This document shows, in pieces, positions 45,690-56,375 of a stretch of DNA of 64,000 nt (its first letter is position 1; every line of letters begins with the position of its first letter). The translations under genes and the position numbers were made by a program. This DNA is from Dryas octopetala (taxonomy: Eukaryota; Streptophyta; Magnoliopsida; Rosales; Rosaceae), in assembly GCA_963921425.1 (NCBI GenBank), contig OY992833.1, positions 13,371,738 through 13,435,737 on the forward strand, given 5' to 3'. The notes beneath the pieces are model-generated. The model ran no database searches. It was given only the letters and a program-made list of their open reading frames with translations, and was not told where the DNA came from.

Positions 45690-48600
45690 TGATCTGACTA
45701 TTATTTCATATATTTTTATACTCTTGATCTTGGATTTTTGTTATGTTTTTAAGTGAATTTAGTTTAGTTTAATTTAGTTTTGTGTTTTTATAGGTTTGAG
45801 GAGCAAAGAAGAGAAAAACTAAAGAAAAATGACACTTTCAGAGCAGAAATTCCTACACATATAAGTCAACTTGCTGGAATAAATTGCACTTCCTCGGAGA
45901 AAACTAGATGAGAAGCCTTATACAGTTGGAAAAATACGGATATTAGCTTTTTACGGTTCGTGATTTGCATTTTTTTAAGAGGAGTTATGGCTATTTGAGT
46001 GAAGACAGTTCAGGCATGAGGTTTTATGCGAAAATAAATAGTAACTCCTTTTAGATTTCTTTCTTGGAGCCTAATTGTTGTCACGTGCATTTGGAAAGTA
46101 TTTAGAAGTAGGCCTCACCAAAAAACCAAGGCCCGAAATTTGGGCTGGCCCGACCCGGTCCAAAAGTCCCTTAGGCTGGGCTTGGGCCATCCCCTTGAAA
46201 CCCACAGCCTGCCCGAAGCTCGGCCTAAAGACCGTTTACACATATAATATCTTTAATAAAAAAATATAGGATTTTGGCTATATTCTGATTCGAACATGAG
46301 ACCTCATAGAACAAACTTCAATTATCAACAAACTGAGTTAACTAATTTATTTGTCTAGTTTGTGAATCATAACATATTTAATAGGTTTTTTGTTTGTTTA
46401 CTCCAAAAAATTATTAATATGCTTATTAAGTTATTATATAATATTATTATGTTAGTAATAGTGTAATACCATAAATAATAAACTTTTAAAATTATATACA
46501 ACATTACAACTATAATAAAACATAAATGTATATGTGTATATACAACTTTTATAATACAACTATAATTAAAGTTATTAAACCACGAGGTCCACGATTGTTC
46601 ATTAATTCGACCACCATTACCTCACTTTTACATATCCGATTGAGCTAATTTTTTGCATGGATTATCTTTGAGTAGAGAACTAAAACATGAATGGTTCTGA
46701 TCATTGAAAACATGATCGAGATGTGAGCTTCTACATATAAATACACTTGAAGAGTATAATTCTAATAACTTTTCCGTTCAAACCTTGTCGTTCCCGTAAT
46801 TGTGAAAACCACAACGTGATTTCAACAATCTGAGCCGTTCATTTTCTATGTTCATAGTGAAAGATCATCCTTACAAAAAATCGGCCAAATTAGAATTCAT
46901 TTACCCGTTCGATTATCATTAGAAAAACCACGATCGTTCATAAGTTGGACCACCGTAACCTAACTTCTACATCTCTGATTGAGCTAATTTTTTTCATAGA
47001 TTATCTTTGAGTGAGGAACTAAAATATGAACAGTTTAGATCGTTGGAAACATAATTACATTATATGTTTATAAAACATATGTAATAAAAACTCTAAACCC
47101 CAAACACTCACCAAACCCCAAACTAAGCTTCAAATCCAAAACACCAAACCCCAAATAATACATTTAAATATTTAATACAAAACTTGAGATAGTTATTAGT
47201 TATATATTACATTATTAATACATTATATAAATTATATAAAACGTATATAAAAAATCCAAACCCCAAACCGAACCCCAAAGGACCAAACCCCAAAATACCC
47301 TAAATTAATAAAATATTAACAAAGTAATGAAAGTATATAACCTAATTGTGTGAGAGAGTCACATACCTAACTCTCGATGCCTCCTTGCTCAGTTGTTCAA
47401 GACTCTTTGTCTCAACTCTCAATCTCTCTCAATCCTTCTTAGTCTCTATCTCTGTCTCTGTCTAAACTCCAAAGTCCTAAACCGAACCCAGCCTCTCTCC
47501 ATCATCACCATCATCACTGATTCATCATCAAACCTAAATTTTTGAGAGTACACAGACTATCGCCGCCTCTTTGCTCTCTCTCTCTCTCTCTCTCTATCTC
47601 CTTCTCTCTCTCTCTCTCAATCCCCTCTTAGTCTTAGTCTCAGTGTCAACATCCAAACCCCAAACCACCCCCACCTCTCCAGAAAGCAAGCCACCCACGT
47701 CCCACCTCATCGGCTCACCATCATCACCGATTCACCATCAAACCACCACTAAACAAACACAACTCTGATCGATCGGACTCGATTCGATCAATTAATGATA
47801 TTCGATCAATTAATGATCAGATCGAGATCTGAGCTACGATCAGATAGTTGATAGAGCCATAAAGGCTTCACGCTATCACTCAGACATTCTGAGCACCACC
47901 ACAATGCCATCTTCGCACCAGCGACTCCGTCGCAAGCACTCTGCGAATCTGCCTCCCTCTGCGTGTAAGTCCAAGCACTTGTGCCATGATATATCTATGC
48001 TTTAGTTAGAGCTTGGAACATTGGCCTCATGAACATTTGTTTACAGCTTTACTGTAAACAAATGAATGTGTGATCGCTGGATTCTTAGATTTAGGCCTTC
48101 AAAAAATGTATGCAAGGTCACAACATTTGGTGACTTAACTGAAAATGTATTTTTTCAACATAGGTAGGTGTAGTTTTGGATGTATAGAGATAGTAGCCTA
48201 ATCTTGGCATCTACAGCAGTTTCAAAATACCATGACTTCTAATACCCAGGGAGCTCTAAACTTAATCTCTTTATCTCTTTACATATTTATATTTCTCTTT
48301 TTTACTTTGTCTGCTTGACTTCCCCTTAATTGTCTGATTCATGACATGTTATTTTCAATCTTTTAAATATTTAGGACAATGTTTTATTCAAGTTTGGGGG
48401 GAGAGTCTTTAGATAGGGATAGTTTTGAAACCTTGTGTTTTTCTTTTGTCTTGAGTCTCTTAAGGTCAAAAAAAAAACTTACAAAAATTGAAAAATGTCA
48501 TAAAATCCAAAAAGATTTTTTGTTTTTGAGTCTTGGTTTAGTTAGTCCTTTCCAAATTCAATGACATTGACTTGATTTATATGGTTCTTAGAAATCGATA

Positions 48601-49790
48601 AGCATTGTTTGCATGTATTCTTAATTTGTTGTATTTTTTGGTTACCTATGCATTATATGATCATTCTTTAAACTTTTTCATGCACATAGCCAATGTTAAT
48701 GCAAATGCTTTGCTTACTTAGAGAATCATTTGTGGATTAAGTAGTCATTAAGATCTCAAATGAGCACTAGAACTTGCTTAATTTAATGTCTTTTGAGGCG
48801 AAATCCTAAACGATGCAATATTAGGGAGATGATTTAGGCCATCCTTGGACCGTTTGAGCTATTTTCTAGCAAACCCTTTGTGTAATCGTCCTTTAATTAA
48901 CCCTTTGAGCCTTCTAAAGTGAACCTATTTCTTTGTTAAACTTATCATCCCTATCCTAATGAACCTTAAACACATGTCCTTACCCTTTCTAGAGAACTAG
49001 TGATCATAAAAATAAAAAAAAAATCCTTAAACAGATATCTAAAGAATGCAAGGCTATAAGGAGCAAAAGAAAGTAAGTGGAAGTTAAACCTTGTATGATT
49101 AAAAGAAATAAGTTTGGGGGTTTGAAAAAAAAAAAAAAAAAAAAAGGAGACAATGTAGTATGTGACCAAAGAAGTCACAGTCCTAGGGTGTTATAAGGTG
49201 AAAATCTTGGAGATCTAGGGTAAAGAGCTGTAAAATTTGGCCAACTGAAATACATAGAAGGTGCTGAAATTTGTGAAGTATGTTGAAATATGCTAAAATC
49301 CCTTGCTTGTTTCAAAATTCAAAATCTATTGTGTTTCATCTTGTGCTTATTTCGTTCTCTAGTTTTTGTTGTTTCCTTATTCTTCATTTGTTTAACCAAT
49401 CCCCTAGCCTAACGTTACAACCTTTGTAAAAGACCTTTTGATCTTTGGTGTTGCATTGGTTTACATTAGTGGAGAGATGACATGAAGAGCAAGCCTATGG
49501 GGTTCATCACATCTTAATATTTAGAGATCACTCATATTTTACTTATTTGAAAATATATGTTCGAGTTGCAAGTATTATATTGATTATTGGCTAATCACAC
49601 ACGCACTTGAAGAATGTTTTTGTAAGGTGTGGTTAACTCTTGAATCCTATTTAGAACCCTTACAATGTTTGTTTGTCTCTTTGTGCTATACCGCTTTGAG
49701 GAATTTCTTTGGAAAACCTAACTAACTTGTGTTTGTTTAGAGTCTTTTAACTTTGTTTTTGTTTTGTTTTCTTGAGGACATCAAAGTTCA
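45690..49790. mobile_element. 4.1-kb TG...CA insertion in the PIF transposase (LTR-retrotransposon-like or solo LTR)
   Basis: Begins tgatctgactatta and ends gaggacatcaaagttca. Flanked by an exact ATGAT duplication (45685-45689 and 49791-49795) that splits a transposase codon run. TG/CA ends and a 5-bp duplication are LTR-retrotransposon hallmarks. A block near 48383 (attcaagtttggggggagag) and the ending resemble plant Gypsy polypurine/LTR junction wording. I see no gag or pol and no pair of terminal repeats, so it may be a large solo LTR or a coding-free derivative. Inside are CT microsatellites (47572-47617) and a short exon-like frame at 47904 ending in a gtaagt donor. Confidence 0.7.
46576..47060. 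repeat. Direct duplication of about 140 bases, offset about 340
   Basis: The segment at about 46576-46715 (gaccaccattacctcac ... gattgagctaatttttt ... gattatctttgagt) recurs at about 46918-47058 with scattered changes. Both lie inside the 4.1-kb insertion. Confidence 0.75.
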
Positions 49791-50015
49791 ATGATCGTGG
49801 AGTATGAGCGCCCTGAAGATGACTGTATCGATGATCCAATAGACGCAGTAGTCAGCACTAGTAGGGCATAACAAGAATACGATGGTGTATAACCATGTAT
49901 GCCTGACTAGCCGCCACTATATGATTACGTACCTGAGATGAATGCTCGTCGCCATTTGGTCATGTCAAGAAATGTGAATGCATCCCTGAAAGACAATCTG
50001 ATTGAGTACATATAG

Positions 50016-50330
50016 GTCTGAGAAGGAAACGCACCACATGGTTGAGTTCAAAATCATGATTGATCAGTGTTGTTCGAATTATTGTATATTAGGTTTATCT
50101 TTATTGTGTTTCATGCATTGTTGTTTACTTCGTTTCTTGTGTTTGCTTTCTACTTTTGTACTTGCGAGTGTGCCTTTAAATTTATGAAATTTGAATTTTC
50201 TATATCTACGGTCACTGTTTGCATTTTATCACCGACCTTACAATACACCACATTCCATCACCCAATACAAGGTAGAGATTGCTGAGCATGTTCTTATAAG
50301 ATGTCATAATATTTCATTTAGAGCAAACTG
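50016..50330. other. Short spacer
   Basis: Between the PIF transposase end and the MULE-like element. AT-rich; no gene supported. Confidence 0.4.
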
Positions 50331-52556
50331 CAATTTAGTACCTCCAGTTTGCCTCATATTGTAAGTTGGTACCCCTTGTTCAATTTTCAATGATCTCATA
50401 CCTCATCTTCATTTTTTTGGCAATTACATACCTCCGTTAAATATTTCATCCAAAATTCTGTTAAGTGATGACGTGACGATGACGAAACACACACGTGGCA
50501 CACATGTGTTGTTGAAAAATAGCCACATGGAAAAAAAATAATAAATATTTTAAAAATAAAGATAAATTATAAAACACAAAAAAGAAAACTTAAAAAATAC
50601 AAATTTAAAGAAAAGAAAAAAAAAACACACACCAATCTTATGCAGATTCCCCACCCTTGTGTAGATCCCAAATCCCTCCAACCAATTCCTAAATTTTTTT
50701 TTTTCACTTCTTCTTCTTTTCTTCTATTTTCTGCTAGTCTCGTATTATCATCATCATCTTCACCCACCCCTAGCCATCCAAATAAATAAGAACACCAAAA
50801 ACACAAAGAACACCAAGAAAAACATAAAAACTCAAAATGAAATCAAAAGCCCATCTTTTGGGTACAAATACTATGGGCATCAATTAAAAATTTGATGAAA
50901 TTATTGGCCAAAAGGTGGCCATGAGTGATTTGTGCAAATCGCATATCACCAAACAATCTCAATTTTTTTTTCTTCTTCTTTTGCTAATCCGCTTGATTTG
51001 ACTCCCTTTGGTCAAAGCCGCCGCCCTATTCCGTCTTACGTGGAGGAAATCTAAGACTCCCCAGAAGCTCCGAACCATATGTACTCGACATCCATCATTT
51101 CGCTGAGTACTCGTCGCCAAGCTAAGAGAGGCTCCAGAAGGTTCACAAAGGGGCTACGAGTTTTATTGTTTTTCCCAATAATGGAATGCAGAAGAAGAAA
51201 TAAAGAAAATTTTGGGGATTGATTGGGTATTTGTGATCTGCACAAATAGGGCTGCGAGTTACAGACAAGAAGAAGGAGAAGAAAGAAGAAAGAAAAAAAA
51301 GAAGGAAGAAAAGAAAGAAAAAGAAAAGTAGTAGAAGAAAAAATAAAGGGAGGAGAGATCAAGTTGCAGACAAGAAGGAGAAGAAAGAAGAAAGAAAAAA
51401 AAAAAAAGGGAGGAGAGATCTAGTTGCAGATAAGAAGAAGAAGAAGAAATAAGAAATAAAAAAAAATAAAGAAAGAAGAAGAAAGGAAAATAAAAGAAGT
51501 AGACGAAAATAAAAAGGGTTGAAGAAGAAACAAGAAAGAACAATTCTTTTTTTGGGGATTTGTTGGGGAATCACGATCTGTGGTAGGTAGGTTGGTTTTT
51601 GTGGGTTTTTTTAAGGTTTTTTTTTTGTGTTTTATAATTTATTTTTATCTATAAAATATATTATAATATATTATTATTTATATGTCTATGTAGCTATTTT
51701 TAATAAAGGGTTAATTTCATTTATATACCTCAACTATATATCACTTATCAACTAGGTACCTCTAGTTCAAAAACTTTCATTCGGGTACCTCAACTTCAAT
51801 ATTTCGTCAACTTAGTAGCTCCGTTAGTCTGACCGTTATCTGGATACGTGACACTGACGTGACACACGCGGACCCCACCACTAAATATTGACTTGGCATT
51901 TAAAAATAGACACCTAAACCAAAATTAATAAAAAACTAATAAACCTTTAAAATAATATAATATATAAAACTTAAATAATTGAATTGAAAAAGAAAAAAAA
52001 AAAAAAGCCCAAACACCCAGCAACACCACCGAACCGCCCTCCTCCGTTGTCCCTGCCTGGGGTCTGAAACACCAGGGACTTGCGGACCATGCCGAAGAGG
52101 TCTTGCATCATTGTTAGGGGCTTTTCGGTCGGTTTCTGCGGCTCAGTGGTGAAGCTGTGCAGAGAGCAACGTTAGGATTTTGTGAGTGTGAGGTTCATTC
52201 TCTTCTTCTTTCGGCATGGGGCCGTCGGGGATTGTCTGTGAGTCTCTGAGTGGAAATTTGAAAGGAGGGAAAAGGCTTAGAGGGATTTGGTTGTGCTTGG
52301 TTGGGGTTTGATGAGAGAGCTGCTTCTTCGTTTTCCATCGATGGCAATGATGGTGGGTTCATATTTGAGAAAGACTGAGCGGGATGAGAGAAAAAGAGGG
52401 AATTGGGTTTTTGTAGTTTTTATACCTTTTTTGTGGTTATCGTCTGTGTATGCGTGAGACGATGAACCTTGGAAATTTTAAAATGGACTGCTTGTTTGGA
52501 TGCCTAGAAAATGCAAAAACAAAGAAGTGGTTGCGTTTCGGTTGGCGGTGTGGGGA

Positions 52557-52598
<42 letters not shown>

Positions 52599-53859
52599 GG
52601 CCCGGGTATGCGCTCGGAGGGGCGGGAAGGGGCTGCGTATGGGTTGGGTTGGTTTTCGGTGGTGATGTGGGGTCGGGGCTGGGGTAAGGCAGATAGAAAG
52701 GACATGGACGAGGAGAGGCACGAACTGCTAGTGGCAGAGAGAAAGGAGAGGGACGAGGAGAGAGTGAGGCAGAGCGAGATCGAGTAAGGCAGAGAAAGAA
52801 AGTGAGGGCTTGGGGTTGGGGCTAGGGGTTCGGAAGGACACAGGGGGGAGGGTGGCGGTCGGTGAGAGAGGCATCAGTTGGGTGGCTATGCAGGGGAGGC
52901 GGAGGGAGGCAGAGGTGTTGCTGGGTTTCTGGGCTTCCTCTTGAATGATGGTTAGTTCTTGTTTTTCAAATCAACTTTGATTTTAGCTAAAAAAAATTTT
53001 GGGGAAGAAAAATCGATTTTGAAGATGGGTTTTGGATGTTTGATGGTTTTGATTGATGGGTTTTCCTTAAATAATTAATTTTTTCAATCTTAGCAATGAG
53101 TTTTTGGTTTTTGTTTAGGAGAGTTTGGGAAAGGGTGGAAGAGAGGTTCGGGTTAGGTGGGAGGGGGGGTGCGACGAGCCAGGGGGGTTGGGTTTGGGGG
53201 GGAGGGGCGAGGGATGTGGAGAGGGTGGCCTAGGTTTGGGGGGGAAGGGCAAGGGAGGTGGGGGGGTGGCCTGGGTTTGGGGGGGAGGGGTGGGGAAGGT
53301 GGATGGGGTGGCCTGGGTGGGGGAAGAGTGGGGGAGGAAGGGGAGGGAGGGTGCTAGGTGGGCGTTGGCTTTTTTTTTTTTTTTTTTTTCAATTTTATAT
53401 AATTTTAAGGGTTTTATTGATTTTTTTATTAATTTTCGTATATGTGTCTTTTTTTAAAAGACAAATCAACGTTTAATGGTGGGGTCCGCGTGTGCCACAT
53501 CAGCGCCACATATGTAGATAACGGTCTTCCTAACGGTCAGACTAACGGAGGTACTAAGTTGATGAAATATTGAAGTTGAGGTACCCGAATGAAAGTTTTT
53601 GAACCAGAGGTACCCAGTTGATAAGTGATGTATAGTTAAAGTATATAAATGAAATTAACCCTTTAATAAATTAAAGTCATGCTAGTAATGTGCCACATCA
53701 GTGCCACATTAGCATTTAACGGCCTTCTTAACTGAATTCCTAACAAAGGTATGTATTTGCCAAAAAATGGAAGTTGAGGTATGCAAAAATTGAAATTTAA
53801 ACTTGAGGTACCAGCTTGCAATATAAGGTAAACTTAAGGTATTAATTTGCAATTTGCTC
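50331..53859. mobile_element. Outer MULE-like element, 3.53 kb, exact 9-bp target duplication
   Basis: Left arm gagcaaactgcaatttagta and reversed right arm gagcaaattgcaaattaata pair over about 170 bases. The target duplication tttcattta is exact at 50322-50330 and 53860-53868. The interior has AAG/GAA-rich low complexity (about 51240-51540) and no transposase. 1.94 kb of its length is a second, nested element. Confidence 0.9.
51718..53661. mobile_element. Inner MULE-like element, 1.94 kb, nested, exact 9-bp target duplication
   Basis: Left arm gggttaatttcatttatata and reversed right arm gggttaatttcatttatata pair over about 190 bases (both include ggtacctc and tctgaccgtta-type words). The target duplication tttaataaa is exact at 51709-51717 and 53662-53670. 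The interior has a GA microsatellite (52560-52595) and a G-rich tract (53120-53360). Reading frames inside are low-complexity. Confidence 0.92.
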
Positions 53860-53927
53860 TTTCATTTATAAAATCCAAAGTTTTCATGATTATCTAACCA
53901 CACCACTCAAATATATAAAGAACAACG

Positions 53928-54260
53928 ATGACTTCATCATCTAAGAAGACAAAGACATGTGCTTTACCTCCTCTATCATAAAAAATAGAGAACGATGATT
54001 TGGATGAGGACTTAATGCCTGACTTGGTAAGACGTATCAGATATGGAATGCGACATGCGAAGGCAGTGACCATGGATCGAGAGGTGGAGTTGGAGCACGA
54101 TATGGAGAAGAATACATACAGTCGTGCGGTTAGGGCTTACAAGGAGTTTAACGAATAACTTGAATTAGAAAATAAATATTACGAGGGGGTGGGCGTTGGA
54201 TTCGAGACATTTAAGAAGTATGCAAAATCACAAGTCAGCACTTTCGACTGGGATAATTAA
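53928..54260 (+). pseudogene. Decayed small gene, MTSSSK start, 111 codons with two stops
   Basis: From the ATG at 53928 one frame runs to TAA at 54258-54260 and is broken only by two internal TAA codons (about 53979 and 54157). It reads MTSSSKKTKTC..., then DLMPDLVRRIRYGMRHAKAV, then VGFETFKKYAKSQVSTFDWD. I do not recognise it. The preservation of one frame over 111 codons apart from two stops suggests a recent pseudogene. The same first six residues begin the frame at 54711. Confidence 0.4.
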
Positions 54261-54655
54261 GATTCAACACGTTTAGACATGAGGGTGTTTGTCTTCGTGT
54301 TTGTTGTTTAAGTGTGTTGCTTTATGTTTCAAATTCTAGTTTAATTATCTTGTTATTTAATTGTATTTGTGGTTTCATATTGTGAAATAAAATAAAAGCA
54401 TTGGATTCGAATATTTGACTTGACATGACATAACCATCACATGTTTGAGTAATAATTCACCCACAGTTGTGCACATGGCATTATTGTGTATACACGAGAC
54501 GATGTACGTTTTAGTAATAAATTACTCCAACAATGGCAAGATCATACATCGACTCCACACTCCATCTCATGCACAACATTGTTGCTTCACATGTGAGATT
54601 CGAGTATCTTTGAATTCATCAGGGTATCTAATGAGCAAGACATGCTTTTTTCCCT

Positions 54656-54663
54656 TATAAATA
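54656..54663 (+). promoter_or_regulatory. TATA box (TATAAATA) upstream of the Cys-rich pseudogene
   Basis: A perfect TATAAATA lies 48 bases before the ATG at 54711, the spacing expected for a short leader. This supports the idea that the frame below was once a transcribed gene. Confidence 0.5.
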
Positions 54664-54710
54664 CTAAGGTTTAATTGGTAGCTCAACACACCCACATACA
54701 ATTGTTAGAA

Positions 54711-55174
54711 ATGACTTCCTCCTCCAAACAAGAGTTCGATGAGAGCTTGTGTAAGTGCCCCTCAAGCTGTTTGCACCACCTTGCGAGTATTGTAAGGCCA
54801 TCTTTGCAGATGACCCAATAATGAAATACTGTTAGTGCCTTCTAACCCAAATGAACCACTGTGCGATTATTGTTTAAGGCAGGACGCAAATGAACCGGAC
54901 CAGATGTTGTGCAAGTGTGAGGACGATATTTTGATCCCTCTATGTGATTTCTCCATGAGTTTGGAGGAAGGTCTTGACCAATCATCCTAATGGTCGCCAC
55001 CAATTGTTGAACCATCTACTTGAGCTCAAATTCCCAGTTCCATGCACTTGTGGGAAGAGAGACCTTTACCCTCCCTTTCAACGGTGTGACAATTGTGAAA
55101 CCGAAAAAAAGATCGAAGATTTATTTAATTATGTGGACCTCCCTGATTCGTCCTCACTTCATAAAAACAACTAA
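54711..55174 (+). pseudogene. Decayed Cys-rich small protein gene, MTSSSK start
   Basis: The ATG at 54711 opens MTSSSKQEFDESLCKCP, then the frame shifts. Joined pieces show related units: PPCEYCKAIFADDP, PLCDYCLRQDANEPDQ and RCDNCETEKK, each with a CxxC pair, plus CTCGKRDLYPPF. Stops and shifts interrupt it (for example TAG after KYC near 54832). Repeated CxxC units suggest a former metal-binding protein, but I do not recognise the family. The last open piece ends at 55174. Confidence 0.45.
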
Positions 55175-55966
55175 ACTAGTTTGTGAGACTTGACATCGTC
55201 TCAATAAGGACTTAACTTCGTTTTCTTTGATGCCAATTGCAGTTGTTGTTGTTGTGCTTTTTTGTTGATCATGTTGTTCTTGTTATTTATGTTTTTAAAT
55301 ATGTTTTCATGTGCTAATAGATGTATTAATGTTGTACGGATTGTGTTGTCTAATTTATAAAATTTTCTATTTTTTTAAATTACATTTTAAATATGTATAA
55401 TATTAGTCACATTTTGAAAATCTAATTAAAATATTAAAAATGCTATAATATTCATAATAATTAAAGTTTATAAATTTTAATTAACGATCACTTAAGTAAT
55501 TTTAGGTATAATTTAAATAAATATAAAATGCGAGACTCAAATTTGAGTCTTAGCACCATTAATGGTGAAAAACTTAGACCTAAAAATGTGGCATTATTTG
55601 ATGACCCAAAATAAGTTTGAGTCACAAAATTTGGGACACACCATAACATATTCAATGTGATTAATAACGTTCTTTTTTCTTTTTTGACTGATGTGATTAA
55701 TAACGTTCAAGTCACTCGTTATTGACAAAAAGAAAAATAAAAACAAAAAAAGAAAAAGAAAAAGAGTAAAAGTGTAAAACCAAAATATAGGGTCGAAGAA
55801 AAGAAAGAAAAAAAGAAAAACAAAACAAATTCAGGGGAAATGCATCAAAGAACGGTTTCATTTGTGAGTTAAATGGCATCGGAGGAGCTCCTCCTGAAGC
55901 CCCTTCTCTCTATATTCCAGATATTGTCATGATATTCTTTGCAACCTCTCTTCTCTAGGTAAAGCT

Positions 55967-55999
<33 letters not shown>

Positions 56000-56375
56000 G
56001 TATGTATACCAACACAAATCACACACACACATACAAACACAAATCACACACAAACATTTATCAATGATCCGATCGATCATCGTCTGCTTACCAATCAATT
56101 CCTGGATCCGATTCTACATTTCAATTTTCATTTCCACAACTTGCTATCAATTTCGTTAATTTATCTTCACCATAGAATATTAATTTTTTGGTTGTTGATT
56201 TTCTTTGGCAGTAAATTGGATTTCTGGATTGGGAATTTGAGTTTTTTCTTAATTTTTGTCCCCACTGTGTGATGGTAGTTGTGGAGGTTGAGGAGAAGAA
56301 GGAGAAGGAGAAGGAGAAGAAGAAGAGAGGTAGTGGTAGTGGCGGGTTTTGGTTTTGGCGGTCTGTGAGATTGGT
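55175..56375. promoter_or_regulatory. Upstream region and leader of the TBC gene
   Basis: AT-rich to about 55850, then a probable leader starting near 55860 with CT repeats at about 55967-55983 and TA/TATG repeats to 56010. A gtaaag donor lies near 55958, so a leader intron is possible. GA-rich sequence (56283-56330) precedes the start codon. Promoter elements were not assigned. Confidence 0.35.

Larger units (their letters stand above)
45530..50015 (+). pseudogene. PIF/Harbinger transposase C-terminus, split by a 4.1-kb insertion
   Basis: Before the insertion (45530-45689) two frames read RLEGYRKDVEMAFKILKAR and DLRYIMKACIILHNM, the C-terminal DDE_Tnp_4 signature. After the insertion (49791-50015) the same protein resumes as MIVEYERPEDDCID and ends MSRNVNASLKDNLIEYI before a stop. 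Across the duplicated ATGAT the original reads HNM-IVEYERPEDD, exactly the family pattern. Internal stops show the gene had decayed; the catalytic DDE part upstream is absent. Confidence 0.75.

Noticed and set aside
47090-47300. aaccccaaa/accctaaa repeats resembling telomeric DNA
   Set aside because: Irregular, AT-interrupted and not the plant TTTAGGG unit in register; judged low complexity.
47904-47970. Possible first exon MPSSHQRLRRKHSANLPP with a gtaagt donor
   Set aside because: No downstream exon in phase was found and it lies inside the 4.1-kb insertion; noted there but not called as a gene.
52437-53476. Several Arg/Glu-, Leu/Ser- and Gly/Trp-rich frames
   Set aside because: By-products of the GA microsatellite and G-rich tract inside the inner MULE-like element.
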